Counted from the stretch's first letter, positions 11,353 through 23,751 are shown. The stretch is 64,000 bases of DNA from Misgurnus anguillicaudatus (GCF_027580225.2 NC_073357.2:42680001-42744000); one strand, 5' to 3'. Notes: generated by a model not told the origin, from the letters alone. Translations and numbers: made by a program.

Positions 11353-12752
11353 GCATCAAATCTGCAGAGGGTGTGTTTGACCATGGTATGGCTAAAAGGC
11401 ACATGCAAAGTTTTCTCTTAAATGTTTGGATTAAGAGAAATGAGGATGTCTAGAGGTCTTTTTTATTGTCAGCATCTGTAGCAGTGCCTGCGGTTCAAAC
11501 CAGGGGATTTGGAGCCCCAGTACAGAAACGTTTAAAATCACCCTGGTAATGGGTTGCCCTTTCAGCAAGTTTTTTTTTGTCAAACTCTTTAAATTGGCAC
11601 AGCATGGTTCCCTGGAACATCCATATATCACAGCAAAGCATCAGTTTAGAAAGCAGTCAATTACATACACCTGACAGTATTTGACAAGAAAACGGAACAG
11701 TCTATTGAACAGGAGGGATCATTACATTATCTTATGGACTTTCATTATAGTGGGATGGAAAGAAACGGATAAACCGTCACGTGGTATATTGTTGACATCA
11801 GTGTTTTGTTATAAAAATGTTATGGAACCAGGCACGTATTGCTGAATATCAAATAATGTACATGCACAAAAGGTTCATCAGCTTGTTCCTGCATTACTCG
11901 CAAACTTCAAAAGCTTGCTCTCTGCTACTCTGTAAATACAGTCATTGACACACATGCTCATTCATTCAGACTTAATAGATAGATGACTCCTAGGGCACTT
12001 TCTGTTTGCCTGTTTTTGTTCAGGGTTTCCTTGCTTATATACCACTATTCTCAAATGTGCAAAATCAAAGCAAGAGGTTCTCCCTCTCTCTGACCATAAG
12101 ACATGCCCGTACCTTTTCATGGGGCCCCACTTTAGAAAATGCGCTTCAGATCTTCAAAGCCCAAGGCATCATGCACAGCTCAATACCTGATCCACCACCT
12201 CTCTCAGCAAGCCAGATATTATCATGACAAAACCTCACTGCTGCCTCTCTCGGAACCTTGATCTTCATTTGCATTTATATTGACGATGGCGTCAGCCAGC
12301 TCTGCTAAAGCGCAACTCGCCATGAAGTATCATGCCCAAAAGGTGACAGGGAGACTTGGATAGTGACAAAAATACCTATGTAAAATGAAAAGCTATTTGA
12401 AACAAGTTCCAGGAGCATTGCTGAGAGGTAAAAGTATAGAAAAGATTTAGGTAACGTTTTGCTAATTACCTTATCATTTCCTGCAGTAGTACAAAGTGAC
12501 CATTAAATAGTACACAGTGTGGTTTAAATAGACATTTATGTTCAATTTTGGTATTTGTTAAATTTGGAACAGTTCCAGTAAGTCTGGTCCAAGAGAGATA
12601 CAGAGGCAAGGCCCATGTTGACTGGTCATTGTACATTAGCAATTAACACTCAACACACTGCTCTCTTATCCTCAGACAAGCGTTGCCATGATAATCAATC
12701 TCCTGCCAATTTGTAAAAAAATGCACTGTTAATTTACCCTTAGGCCATCCAA
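11353..12752. other. No gene recognised
   Basis: No coding domain and no paired repeat ends identified. The open frame at 12006-12227 is short and unremarkable. Confidence 0.4.
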
Positions 12753-12807
12753 CACAGTCATTAAAAATTGTCATAAAATGGTCCCTAACTGTATCTGGGA
12801 TGGTACC

Positions 12808-13011
12808 TAGTGTCGCAGTCAAGACCACCTAAACCGAGACAAAGTCATGACCAAGACAGGCAGAGACCAAGACAAGACCAAGACTTTAAAGCGTCAAGAC
12901 CTAGTCAAGACCAAGACAGGCCGAGACCAAGTCAAGACCAAGACCAGTGCAAGTCACTGCATTAAAACACATAAAATGTGGAATATGCATATGAAGATTA
13001 GGCACTTCTTG

Positions 13012-13042
<31 letters not shown>

Positions 13043-13492
13043 CTATGCCATCAGAGAAGTTAATAAAATAATAAAAGACATATCAGGTATTTGGTAATTT
13101 ATCTTTGTATATATAAGCAAATAATAGTGAACAAACACTAAAGAGCTGAAATCAACGTAAACATTTATTCTGAACTATCTTTCCATGGTTTGCCATCCAC
13201 TTAACACAATGCAGGTGTTTTTAGTATTAAAATTAGAAAATTGTCATTGGGAGAAACTTAAACAATGCTTAAACAATGCCAACATCATATGCCAAACATG
13301 AATAAACTGCATAAAATTAATGATAAATAAATTCGTGATGTGTCATCAGTTGTGGTCTTGACCGGTCTTGAAATAAAATTCCGAGTCCTCTTTGTCTGAG
13401 AGCAAGACGAGACCGAGTAAAAATGCGGTTGATTCCAAGACCTTTAAAAAGTGGTCTTGAGCCCAAGACCGGTCTCGAGAACTATAACACTA
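12808..13492. mobile_element. Nested TIR element rich in CAAGACC repeats
   Basis: Exact 8-bp repeat ATGGTACC flanks it at 12800-12807 and 13493-13500. Ends TAGTGTCGCAG and (other strand) TAGTGTTATAG are imperfect inverted repeats. Both arms are full of AAGACC/AGACCAAG units (12816-12950 and, inverted, about 13350-13475). A (TC)n(TG)n tract lies at 13011-13042. No coding remnant. An 8-bp duplication suggests a hAT-like class. Confidence 0.75.
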
Positions 13493-13567
13493 ATGGTACC
13501 TTCTCAAAAAATACACATTTGCACCTAGTACATTAAAGATACATACTTAATTCACTTTGACATCTGC

Positions 13568-14205
13568 CCAACATTGGGTATTGATGTGAAAATCCAATGT
13601 TAGCCTGATGTTAAAATCCAATGTTGGCCCGACGTCAAAATCAGACGTTGATCTGATGTCAAGACTCAACGTTGATCTGACGTCAGAATCCAACGTTTAT
13701 CCAACGTCAAAATCCAATGGAGACGTCAAAATCCAACGTTGATCTGACTTCAAAATCCAACATTAATCCGACGTCAAGATCCAACGTTCATCCGACATCA
13801 GGATCTAACGTTGATCCGTTGTCAAAATGCAACGTTGATCTGACGTCTTGATCCAACGTTGATCCATTGTCAAAATGCAATGATGATCTTACAGCAGGAT
13901 CCAACGTTGATCCGACATCAAAATCCAACGTTGAGTTGACGTCAGGATCCAACGTTTATCCGACATCAGGAACCAACGTTGATCCGTTTTCAAAGTGGAT
14001 ACAGCAATCTGACTGATGAATGTTTTATCCAGTATGTGGATTTATTATGAAATATTAAGTTACAACCTAAAGGGGTTCTACAGATATTAAATAGGCTTAA
14101 TTCACCTTGACATCTGCTCAAAATTGGGTATTGACGTCAAAATCCAACGTTGGCCTGACTTCAAAATCAGACATTGATCTAATGTCAAGACCAACGTCAA
14201 GATAC
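13568..14205. repeat. 24-bp minisatellite, array 2 (GACGTCAAAATCCAACGTTGATCC)
   Basis: Degenerate tandem 24-bp units share the core GACGTCAAAATCCAACGT with variable six-base joints. The main block is 13568-13997. A shorter block at 14098-14205 repeats the opening segment of the main block (caccttgacatctgctcaaaattgggtattgacg), so a multi-unit segment was duplicated. It lies inside the 12753-14309 TIR element. The unit is the reverse-strand relative of the array at 34770-36006. Confidence 0.85.
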
Positions 14206-14309
14206 TAGTACCAAATGTCTAAGTATCTGTACTCAAATGGGACATATTATACCTTTTCAAACGGTACCGCCCCAGTGACATTTTTTGACCATTTTTTTTC
14301 TGACAGTGA

Positions 14310-17300
14310 AAATGCTTGTGACATTTTTCTCTCTAGTAGAAAAGCAAGGAAACCCTTTGGTTGAAACTTGGTCCTTGGTCATCCATAAAATGCAAGTCCA
14401 TAAGTACTATCACTTTGAGTCAAAATAAGCAGATGTATGAGGCTTCTGGTTGATTATGGCAGTAATGCACCAGTAGCCAGCTGCCAATAAAACAAGAAGA
14501 TGCTCGTGCTCTTGTGAATGAGCCCCATGAGCTGTCGCCTGAGTCTATGGATTACAGGCTATAATATTGTAAATAATGTTCAGTTTCTAGCAAATTATCT
14601 TCTTTCTGGACTCTCAGAATGATGGAACCTACCGTTTGGGCCTTTTTATGCATTTTATTATAAACTATTACTAAAATAACCGCTGTAAACAAACATGTTC
14701 CTCAATCTGATCTAAGCCATTTCACACCTGTTGAGACTCTTTCTACTGGACCCCAAAGTCTACAGTTGTAAACCTTACAAGCATTTCTTCACTGATTTTA
14801 CTTAGAATACACTAAACAGTTGGTACTGATAGTAATGTAAAGGCTGTAAACGATATACTTACATAACAACAATAAACATATCATTTGCCAGAATGCTCTA
14901 ATTTACCCCCAAAGAGAAATAAATGCAAAATGTAAAGCAGGCTTTCGAAAAGAAAAACTAAAAACAACAACCTATCAGGGATTATGTACTTTTTAGCTTC
15001 TCATACATTTTTCTGCTATGTTGTGAGCTTTGAAATCCACTCATGTTTATTCACTACTGTATTAGATCTCAGTATGAACTTTCTAAGTAGCTCTTTGCTT
15101 TCTGTATACAGCGCTTTTATTCTTACACTTCCCCCCAAGTATCAATTAGTCTCTTTCTTCTTCCCAGACACTGTAAAAAAACATATTATTTACTTTTTTC
15201 TGTTCTTTAGTGATGACCATTACCATTCATTCTAGTTAAGGTCAGTGTCAGAAACGGTGGACTTCTGTTCCATTACATTTTCGTTATTTATAAGTGCGAC
15301 AGGACTTGCAAGGACAGAGAGTGGGTGGGGATGTCAGACCTCAGAAAGGCTTTTTAAGTAAAAATGTTTCACTCCGCTCTGGGTCACGAAGATTCAGCAT
15401 CTTATCATAGCTGTTTGACTTCTACACTGGGAGAAACTAAAAACCATGGCAACCTGACAGATTTATGGGGTATACATCCGGTTACTCATTTTATGGAAAA
15501 GATCATTTTTCAAGATTAGTGTTATAAAGATATTATTAGTTATTATAGGTGAAGTTAAACATTCATTTAAAACTCTGTCCTCATACATCTTACAACTTGC
15601 GAAATTGAGCATTGTTGTGATACAAGATGTCAACATGCTGTCAGAGTGACAAAACTCCCCTGCCCACAATTGTGAGAGCTAAAAGCTTCTTCTCTTCTCG
15701 CTACATAATGCTTTACCTTTCAACCACCCTTTTCCCGCATCTACCTGTTTACTTCCTACTCTTCTTTTCTTTGCTCTAAGAGCTCATAGTCTTTATTACC
15801 TGTCATTGGAAAAAGACCTGTCATTACCTGCTCAGAGCTGGCAGACAGGAACATAGCAAAACCATTTTTCCATCCATGTGGGAGAGAAAACAAGGCAGTC
15901 ATTACTGACCTGGCATTCAAGTAATACCATCCTGCTTGCAGAGCTTCTGATAGACCGGCAAAAACAAGTGAAGGAGGCGCTATAGTGAAGACTGTATCAC
16001 AAAATCAAACACAGCAGGAAGTGGGCAGTACACGCTGAACAGCACTTTTTACTTTCTAGGTCCCTTTTCTCTAAAACCATCAATGACAGTGCCAATGCTG
16101 GGAAGAACCATGTCCTCCTTTTAAGTTTGAAATTTACAGATCACAGTGAATAGCAGCGTACGGTGTGGGTGGGAGATTCTGGTGTCATGCAGATTTCTCT
16201 TTTCAGCATCATGCAGCAGAGATCAGTTCGGACTAAGTTAAACTCTGACTGAGTTAATCACAATCTGGCCTTTGCAAAAGTGGATACATGTTGAAGAGCA
16301 TCTTTTTAAACTGAGCTTCCTCATGCTTCTTCCAACATACACTCAATCTACTCCTTACTAAGAATTTTTGACACTAAAATATAAAGGCTACCATACAAAC
16401 CTTGATTAAAATTTAAAACGGTGTTTAAATGGGCTAAATTATATTTAGTTAACAGTGTTTAGGACTACATTAATGTTACGTTGCAGTTTAGGTTGCTGTT
16501 TGTAATAAAAATGTAAATAGCATAGAAAAAGGCTAGTAATCTATTATGTATATTGTACTGTAACCATATTAACGTTTGCTTACCTTGTCATTTTTAAGTC
16601 TCATATAGTTCTCGGGGGTTCAAGCACCATGGGAGACGGATAGAAACTAAATTTCTGTTGCTTTGACTTGTCAGTGCTCTCATTCGCAAAATTATTTTTT
16701 ACACTGCATGCGTGTGTAAGCTCTCTGAATCAGCGTGAAGTTCCCTCGAAAGGGACCAATTTTGCTGGTTTCCAGATGTGCTGGTCGCACAGCATTGGTC
16801 AATTCTTAAAAATGAACATAACATATAACAAGTTGAAAATGCATTGTTGTAACGCACATTACTAAAGATTGTAACAAGTACAATATTACAATAATTTTAT
16901 TAGTAATGCGTTATATTACTGTGTTACAGCAAAAACTAATATATTACTGTATTTTCATTACTTTTGTAATACGATACTCCCAATACTGCTCATGAATAAA
17001 GTAACATGTAACACGATCAAAACCTTTCAAAATCAAAATTGCAAAAATGACAAGTGATGACAAGGTTGTTGCCCCGAACCGATAATATTGTGCATACAGT
17101 ATTAAACAGATAAAAAGACAAGTAAGAGATTGGTTGACGTTTGTTTGATTTGGAGGTTGCATGCAAAATCCATTTGGCTCAAAAATACTGAAGTAAAATA
17201 ATTTACTATTAAATGTGATCCATGTATCCACAAACTGCTAAGTAATCTTCTACCTCTGATGTATTGGGTTAAAACCCAGCAGAATTTATAACTGAAGTCA

Positions 17301-17893
17301 TAAGTGACAGATTTCACAAAATCAGAACATATTAAAAGAAAAGTTGCAAACTGTATATTTTCTTACTGTAGCTTTGGAGTTAGCTAATGACTTTCAAATG
17401 AATGTAGTTTTTCCTACTTTAAATGAGCTTATTTCAGAGTAGCTCCCCCAACACTGCATGGCAGGTCATTGTTTCTGCATGTCCAAATCAGAATTTAATT
17501 AGGATTTCAGCTGCACTCATACAATGCGAGTTTCAAGACCCAAAGGTAAAATGATGTTGATGATGATGTTGTTAACTTGCTTATGGTTTGTTTAATATTC
17601 TTGCAGTGTAATGAAATGATGAAACATCGTAATTAAACTTGCTAGGCTAAATGTTTATTCCTAGACAATCCAGACAAATGGAAAACACAGCATTTTAACT
17701 GTCAAAAATGAAAACTAAATATGAATAGGAGAAATTGAATACTGTTTCTATCTGGATGAAAAGTCAATAAGTAAATATAATCCTTTTGGACCCAAGGTTA
17801 TTTTTTATTGATATCCCATAGATTTACATGCCTATTTTCACTATATCCCACAGCAAGTGTTAGTCTCAAAGAGACATTGACTCATATCCTAAA
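14310..17893. other. No gene recognised
   Basis: No coding domain. The longest frames (95 codons, minus, 16944-17231) look like chance. Positions 16850-16960 contain a TTACTGTA / TAATGCGTTA pattern of the kind seen in a common fish repeat, but ends are unclear. Positions 14310-14600 have a repeat-like feel without a match inside the window. Confidence 0.35.
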
Positions 17894-18282
17894 TACAGTA
17901 CTGTGCAAAAGTCTTAGTCCACTACCACCACGTTTGTTGTTTTAGCTATATTTCAATGTCCATCCATATTTATTTTTCACTTTTTTATTAAGATACAAAC
18001 ATAAAATACAATATATATGTACACAAAATTTTAAACAAAACAATTTTCAGAACTAAATGTTGTCTTTGCATCAATTAGTATTTAGTGTGACCTCTCTTGG
18101 CAATAAAATCTTGAGCTTTTTTAAGGAGACTGAAGTCCTGAAGTCATTTAGGTAGAATTAGCAATTAAGATTTAATTTCATTTAAGGTTTAAGAGATCTT
18201 GCAGTTGCCTACGGTACACAAGCTGAAGGGCAGTTTACTCTAAACACTTGACTCTTCAGCTTCTATACTGTTTTTAATACTA

Positions 18283-18540
18283 CACTGTAAAAAATACTTT
18301 GCTGCCTTAACATTTTTTGTTGAATCAACTCGGATTTACAAGTCATTTCAACTTACAATTATTTATCTTGACTAGAGATGAGTTGTTATAACTACAGGTG
18401 AGTTGTTATAAACTATAAAATTAAGTTGACTTTTCTCAACTATATTTTATAAGTTGTGACAACTCATCTCTGTTGACATGACTTGTAAATCTGAGTTGAT
18501 TTAACAAAAATTTTAAGGCAGCAAAGTATTTTTTACAGTG
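18283..18540. mobile_element. Hairpin MITE, 258 bp, TA target
   Basis: Perfect terminal inverted repeats CACTGTAAAAAATACTTTGC, and the arms pair over most of their length. Mariner-like copy A preserves the empty site (aatactacataca, 2777-2789). In copy B the same site reads aatacTA, element, TAcataca, so the target is TA and the element limits are exact. No coding capacity. Confidence 0.9.
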
Positions 18541-18627
18541 TACATACAAATGTACAAATACAAAATGTATTTTAATAAAGAAACATAATTATATATGATC
18601 AATACCACTGCAAAACCACATATCCTA

Positions 18628-18778
18628 CCCAGTCTCACGTAGATGCGTATAAATAGCACAAAGTGTAAAAATCGTGCAATACATATGCCAAATTCCACTT
18701 TGGCGTGCATATTATACACCAGTCCTTCCCATTCACTTAAATGGTGCATCTTTTTTTGTTGTTTTATTTATTGGTTTC
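18628..18778. mobile_element. Fragment of the 23285-23751 inverted-repeat family
   Basis: Matches one arm of that element: CCCA-TCTCAC, GCGTATAAATAGCAC, tgccaaattcc, then ttttatttattggtttctc. Only one arm is present. Embedded in mariner-like copy B. Confidence 0.55.
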
Positions 18779-18845
18779 TCAATTTTTGAGACTGCGCTGA
18801 CATATCTAATGGTGGCATAGATTTTTGCATAGTACTATACATACT

Positions 18846-19438
18846 GTCAGGGCCGTAGCTGGGGAATTCTGGGCCACCTGAAAAAATATAGATGTGGGGC
18901 CCCCACCACCCATATTATATACTCATACTGTATATAACATGAGCATGTAAACTAAGTATTCATATAAATATTACATAAAAACAATCCTATTAAGCCATAA
19001 CTTAAGTATAATTGCTTAAATCTACATTCAACTAATACGATAATTAATAAAAATAAGAAATTGTTACATAATAGTAAAATAATAGTAATATAAAGCTTTT
19101 CCAGTTTTTCCAATGGTTTTGTCAGTCTGTTATCAAACAGTTAAAGCAAACATTCAGAAATGAAAATAAGGCAGTCAAATGTACAACTCAAACTTAGATT
19201 ACTCGGATGAAGATATCATGGTACTGGTAGTGTACAACATAATCATTGCAAATGTAAGGAAGCTCAGTTTGTTAAGTGAATATGAATATTGCAACGACTT
19301 GAAACAACATGCAAGTGTATCTACTCTTAACTCTGGATTACACATGATATTGGACTACCCTGGATATCTGACTGCATAAGACTTGGGTTCTGAGAAAACC
19401 ATACAGAAATCAATGTACAACAATAATGTAAAAACCTT
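18846..19438. other. No gene recognised; possible hAT-type end at left
   Basis: Starts CAGGGCCGTAGCTGGGG and contains GGGGCCCCCACC near 18897, which looks like the terminal part of a hAT-like element, but no matching second end or 8-bp duplication was found. The remainder is AT-rich and unassigned. Confidence 0.3.
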
Positions 19439-19439
19439 T

Positions 19440-20957
19440 CAAGATACTTCTACCAAAGCACAGTGGCTATTATATAAATGATATGCTTCTGAAGAAGCCA
19501 CGGTGCTCTGGATAGACTTAAGGTTGACTGGAGTCCCGCTGTTAGTGCGGCAAAAAAATTGTGCACCATCCATGTTTGGGAAAAAGGCAGGCGTTGCAAC
19601 AAAATTAAAAAATAATTCCAAAAGAAAACCCAACCGCATAAAGAGGTGTTGTGTAGCGAAAGCCTGAAAATTATCAATATTATGAGTGCAGTGATAAAAG
19701 CCATTAGTTTTATCAAAGCAAAGGGTCTCAACCATCGGCAATTTATCTGCAAAAATATTTATCACCGTCTTCTCTACCACACCGAAGTTCAGGGAGCAAA
19801 GGAGCCATGCTTAAACGTTTCTTTGAAATGCACTCAGAAATGGAAAAGTTAAAAAAGACAAAGGAAAAACCTATGGCTGAGCTACATGACCCCGAGTGGG
19901 TTTGTGATCTTGCTTTTATGGTGGACGTGAGCACTTAAATGTGCTCAAGATTCAGGGTCGCAACAAAGCTGTGACTGAATATTACGCTTGCATGTTGTCC
20001 CAAGGTAATCCAACTCATTTCCCCTCTTTAAAATCGGTGCTCACTGTTCACGACAAAGACAATATGGACAAATACAAAAAAAAAGTATTAAACTGAAGAA
20101 TAAACTTCGTAGTCGCTTGCAGGTCTTCAAAAATTTGAGAGGGGATTCTCACCTGTCCGCTTGCCATTTACTGTGAGTGCAATAGGAAATCCAAATGGAA
20201 TTAATCAAACTGAAGTGCAATACACCTTTAAGATAAATTCACAGCAGTAAGAAAAATTTACAAATTCACTATAGATTTATTTTATCAACACTTCAGACTG
20301 ACGTTTTCTAAACTGTCGGCCTTTGCTTCAAAAATCCTCAGCATGTTTGAGACATCCCTGCTACATTAGTCCAACTTTCGCTCTCGACTCACACAGGGAT
20401 ATCTAAAGGACATGGTGTCCGGTGTCGGGAAGCAAATCATGGATGTGTCTATGCATTTGATATTCATATTCAAAGTATTTTTCAAAAGCAACATTTATAT
20501 TTTTCATTTCATTAAATATGAGTTTTTGAGATTTTTTTCTAAAAGTTGACTAAACAGCTTGTTCAGTCATGGGTGAACTGTGTGTTTTTCTAGATTTTTA
20601 AATTATGTTTTGCTTGCATGGTTCAAATTTAATGTAACTGTCTGCACACAAATACAGTTTGAAGCATCTTTTCTTAGCTAACTGGCTAGCTTATTTATTC
20701 ACTTAAAACTATATTACAAAACGGTCCTATTCAACAGAAAAGTAAATGAAATTAGAGTTTTAATGTAAGGTTTCTGAGGAATTATTAAATGCAGTTTTTG
20801 AAGAACAGTGTGTTTTTCTCACTTTCTTGCAACATAATTTATCATTTGTGGTTTATATTTAATTAATTGTCACTAAGATTTAAAAAATACAACTTGGCCC
20901 GCATATGGTGACATGATTTCCCATACGGCAACTCCTAAAATGACTTTGACACCCCTG
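19440..20957 (+). mobile_element. Decayed hAT element (ZBED/GTF2IRD2-like transposase family)
   Basis: Contains transposase fragments (see 19640-20440) and ends at 20943-20957 with CTTTGACACCCCTG, the reverse of the CAGGGGTGTCAAAG end used by a widespread vertebrate hAT family. Just before the end are the usual companion phrases (ttggcccgcatatggtgac). The left terminus was not found, so the start is approximate. Confidence 0.6.
19640..20440 (+). pseudogene. hAT transposase pseudogene fragments
   Basis: Several short stretches in shifting frames match the hAT domesticated-relative family (GTF2IRD2/ZBED5-like). KAKGLNHRQF and YHTEVQ (about 19718-19792), MLKRFFEMHSEMEKL (19807-19851), LHDPEWVCDLAFMVD (19880-19924), THFPSLKS (about 20015) and KLSAFASKILSMFETS (about 20305-20355) occur in the order expected of the transposase C-terminal half. 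Frameshifts and stops separate them, so no product is made. The N-terminal BED finger region is absent or unrecognisable. Confidence 0.7.
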
Positions 20958-22483
20958 TTTTAAATCCCTATAGAATGAACAGAAAAATACTTCAAAGAAA
21001 AAGCTGCTGATAAAGTGGCCCGGCGGATAGCATTGCGCTTCATTGCCAAAAGCATTCATACAGAGATCGATTTTCATAGGTGAATAATTCGAGTTTTTGA
21101 AAATTTTGCAAAGTAATGCAACTGATGATCCATGCACAGCTTATACCAAATATTCATAATATCTCCCCATGTAAGTTATCATGTCACAAATACATAACAG
21201 ACAAAAGACACTAGCTCATTACTGTGCTTTTTCATGCAATGCTTTTTCAATGTCCTTTGAATAAAATATCACATGCAAATAAAGTCCATGTGGCACAAGC
21301 TGAAAATAGACATAGAAAAATAAAGATTTTAAAATGTAGGCCCCAGATTCATAACAGTACTCATTCCACTGGGACTATAGAGCTTATTACTCGCTGGCAT
21401 TGTACAACACACAGAGCGAGTAAACACTTAAGCTTAATTAAGAGAGTGCACAGGGCCAGTAGTAGTGGAAATGCATTTACTGTGAAACATTATAGACATG
21501 GTCGTTATTGGAGAATTGCCACAGGCACCTATCTCGGAGCCTTACCCAAGAACTGAGCGCTATGAGTCTGATAATAAAGTTTCAGCTTTCAAGAAAATCT
21601 TTAGTGTCTGGCAAAGACAAATATCTCCAACATTTAATTAGCTTTTATGTGTTGATCCTTTGTTTGATGAACCTGGCCCATCCATCACCTTACCCTTTGG
21701 TATTCGAATTCTTGCCATTTAGAAATTAGCGTCCAGATAGTTGATTATCTTAGACAATTAGCCCACAAGGCACGATGAAAGCATGAGGAGGCCAAGGGGA
21801 GCCTTTCTAATTAAAACTATAGCCACAGTGTACTGTAAGACAGTTGGTGTGTATCATGTTAGATATGATTCAACCAATGATTTCAGCAGGGGACTCGTCC
21901 TGAGCCAAGACTAATCATGTACTGGAAAGCCTCTTGGTAGCAGCTCTGCATGCATATAGAATTAAAGCCATATTGCAGAAACTTCAACTAAAAGTCCCTT
22001 TAGAAGAGTCGCATGCACCTCCAGGCAGTTTTTTCAGTCATGCAAGGCTAATGTCTTATCTACTTGAAAGGGGGAATGTGTTAAATTAATGAAACATATT
22101 TCTGACCAATAATTAGACCTGACATTAACTGTGCCGGATTCTAAGTTAGAATATTTCTGAACTGTGTTAGAGACCAACATTGACCTTTGGAACAACAATA
22201 AGCTTCACTTATTTTCTTTTTCTTCACTTGCCCTCTCAGTCATCCATGAAAAACATGACCACATGAAATTTACGGTGGATATATAATAATAAGGTATGAT
22301 AGGCTGTGTGACATTTCACCGCCTTCAACCATCACTGAAATCCAAATAGGGTGCTGCCATGAGTGCATTATCGCTTTATAACAAGTTTACCACATAACCC
22401 CACAATATATATTATAAAAACAATACTCTATATACAGTATAAGTGTTTGTGTATAATTTAAATGGCATTTTTCTGTAAATAAA
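20958..22483. other. No gene recognised
   Basis: The longest frame (110 codons, plus, 21224-21556) has no recognisable domain. Stretches at about 21700-21900 look less repetitive and could be conserved non-coding DNA, but this cannot be judged from one sequence. Confidence 0.35.
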
Positions 22484-22711
22484 GAGCTCAGATGCAAATC
22501 CCGCTACGTGCAATTTCTTGTTAATTATAATTTTTAATCAGACTCTTAATAAATTCTGCCCCAAAGCAGTATTTCTGAATGGCCTGAGGGCGAGATTAAG
22601 CAGATTTGATGCAAAAGTATTTGATGAATGTATAGTATGTGTCGAGAGAATTCAGTTACAATCATTATCTCATGACGGAGGTGGCGTCTAGTGGCTTTTG
22701 CATCTGAACTC
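22484..22711. mobile_element. 228-bp TIR element, copy 1
   Basis: Ends GAGCTCAGATGCAAA and (other strand) GAGTTCAGATGCAAA are inverted repeats. Most of the interior matches 62202-62434, including cagactc-taat--attctgcc, aaagcagtatttct-aatggcctga and atttgat. Non-coding. The ends contain the octamer ATGCAAA(T). Confidence 0.7.
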
Positions 22712-22726
22712 TTCATATAATAACAC

Positions 22727-23186
22727 TTTAGGCTGCTTAGTGCCAATTGGGCATTGTTTAAATGCCACGGCCTACCTGAGCATTGTTTCTGACCATGTCC
22801 ATCCCTTTATGACCACCATGTACCCATCCTCTGATGGCTACTTCCAACAGGACAATGCACCATGTCACAAAGCTCAAATCACTTCAAATTGGTTTCTTGA
22901 ACATGACAATGAGTTCACTGTACTAAAATGGCCCCACAGTCACCAGATCTCAACCCAATAGAGCATCTTTGGGACGTGGTGGAACGGGAGCTTCGTGTCC
23001 TGGATGTGCATCCCACATATCTCCATCAACTGCAAGATGCTATTCTATTAATATGGGGCAACATTTCTAAAGAATGCTTTCAGCACCTTGTTGAATCAAT
23101 GCTTGTTGAATTAAGGCAGTTCTGAAGGCGAAAGGGGGTCAAACACAGTATTAGTATGGTGTTCCTATAATCATTTAGGTGAGTGT
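22727..23186 (+). pseudogene. Tc1-type transposase, 3' half, frameshifted
   Basis: The C-terminal half of a Tc1 transposase. It opens at GCLVPIGHCLNATAYLSIV and includes the second catalytic aspartate in GYFQQDNAPCH (about 22842-22874). The frame then shifts by one base at about 22935 (one base missing from the usual proline run) and continues as APQSPDLNPIEHLWD, which holds the final acidic residue, to VELRQF and a stop at 23123. The DNA-binding domains and first catalytic aspartate are missing. The right terminus (ggtgttcctataat..gtgagtgtata) ends at about 23186. Inactive. Confidence 0.85.
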
Positions 23187-23284
23187 ATAGACGGTTCAAT
23201 CAAATGCATGTACGTTGCTGCGATTATGCGCCTGGCCCAAATTTAATTCCAATCTGAGCTTGTTTATCAGTCTGGCTAAACCAG

Positions 23285-23751
23285 CCCATTCTCACCAAAA
23301 TGCATACAAATAACACGCAGTGTGATTATCATGCAATAGATACGCCAAATTCCGATTTTGCATGCATATGATTCACCTATATGGCGCATCTTTTCGTGTC
23401 TTTTTATTTATTGGTTTCTCATTTGTTTTCTGTTTTTTTTTTTACCATTATCTCTTGGGTTTTGGGTTAGAGCAACTTTTTGTAACATAAAATGACATCC
23501 TAACCCAACCCTGATTCTAATACCAAAATAACATCCTAAAGCAAAACCCAAATCTAACCCTAAACCCAAGCGAAAATGGTTTAAAAGACAGAAAACAAAT
23601 AAGAAACCAACAAATAAAAGACATGGAAAGATGCGTCATTTAAGTGAACGAGAAGGACTGGCATATCATATGCATGCAAAATTGGAATTTGGCGTATCTA
23701 TTGCACGATAATCACACTGTGTGTTATTTGTACGCATTTGGTGAGAATGGG
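23285..23751. mobile_element. Foldback/TIR element, 467 bp
   Basis: Long inverted repeats: the left arm begins CCCATTCTCACCAAAATGCA and the right arm ends in its complement. Pairing continues through TAACAC, GATTATCATGCAATAGATACG, CCAAATTCC and TGCATGCATAT for over 100 bp. The centre has several TAACCC/GGGTTA motifs. A partial copy lies at 18628-18778. Non-coding. Confidence 0.8.

Larger units (their letters stand above)
12753..14309. mobile_element. TIR element with CACTGTCAG-type ends, nested
   Basis: The right end read inward (CACTGTCAG, AAAATGGTC, TGTCACTGGGGCGGTACC) matches the left end starting at 12753 (CACAGTCATTAAAA, ATGGTCC, AACTG, GGGATGGTACC) once the nested element at 12808-13492 is removed. 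A third related end is at 58366-58482. No target duplication could be defined and no transposase is present. The middle is occupied by a 24-bp minisatellite. Confidence 0.6.
17896..18837. mobile_element. Mariner-like TIR element, copy B
   Basis: Left end CAGTACTGTGCAAAAGTCTTAG and a decayed right end matching it in reverse (GCATAGTACTA), with TA on each flank (17894-17895, 18838-18839). The left arm shares phrases with copy A at 2492 (attaagatacaaac, ttttaatactac). It carries two later insertions: a MITE at 18283-18540 and a fragment of the 23285-23751 family. Confidence 0.7.

Noticed and set aside
13568..14205. CRISPR-like appearance of a regularly spaced repeat
   Set aside because: Units are contiguous 24-bp tandem repeats without unique spacers, in a eukaryotic genome.
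19439..19780. 100-113 codon frames on the minus strand
   Set aside because: They are antisense to decayed hAT transposase, whose sense-strand motifs are clear.
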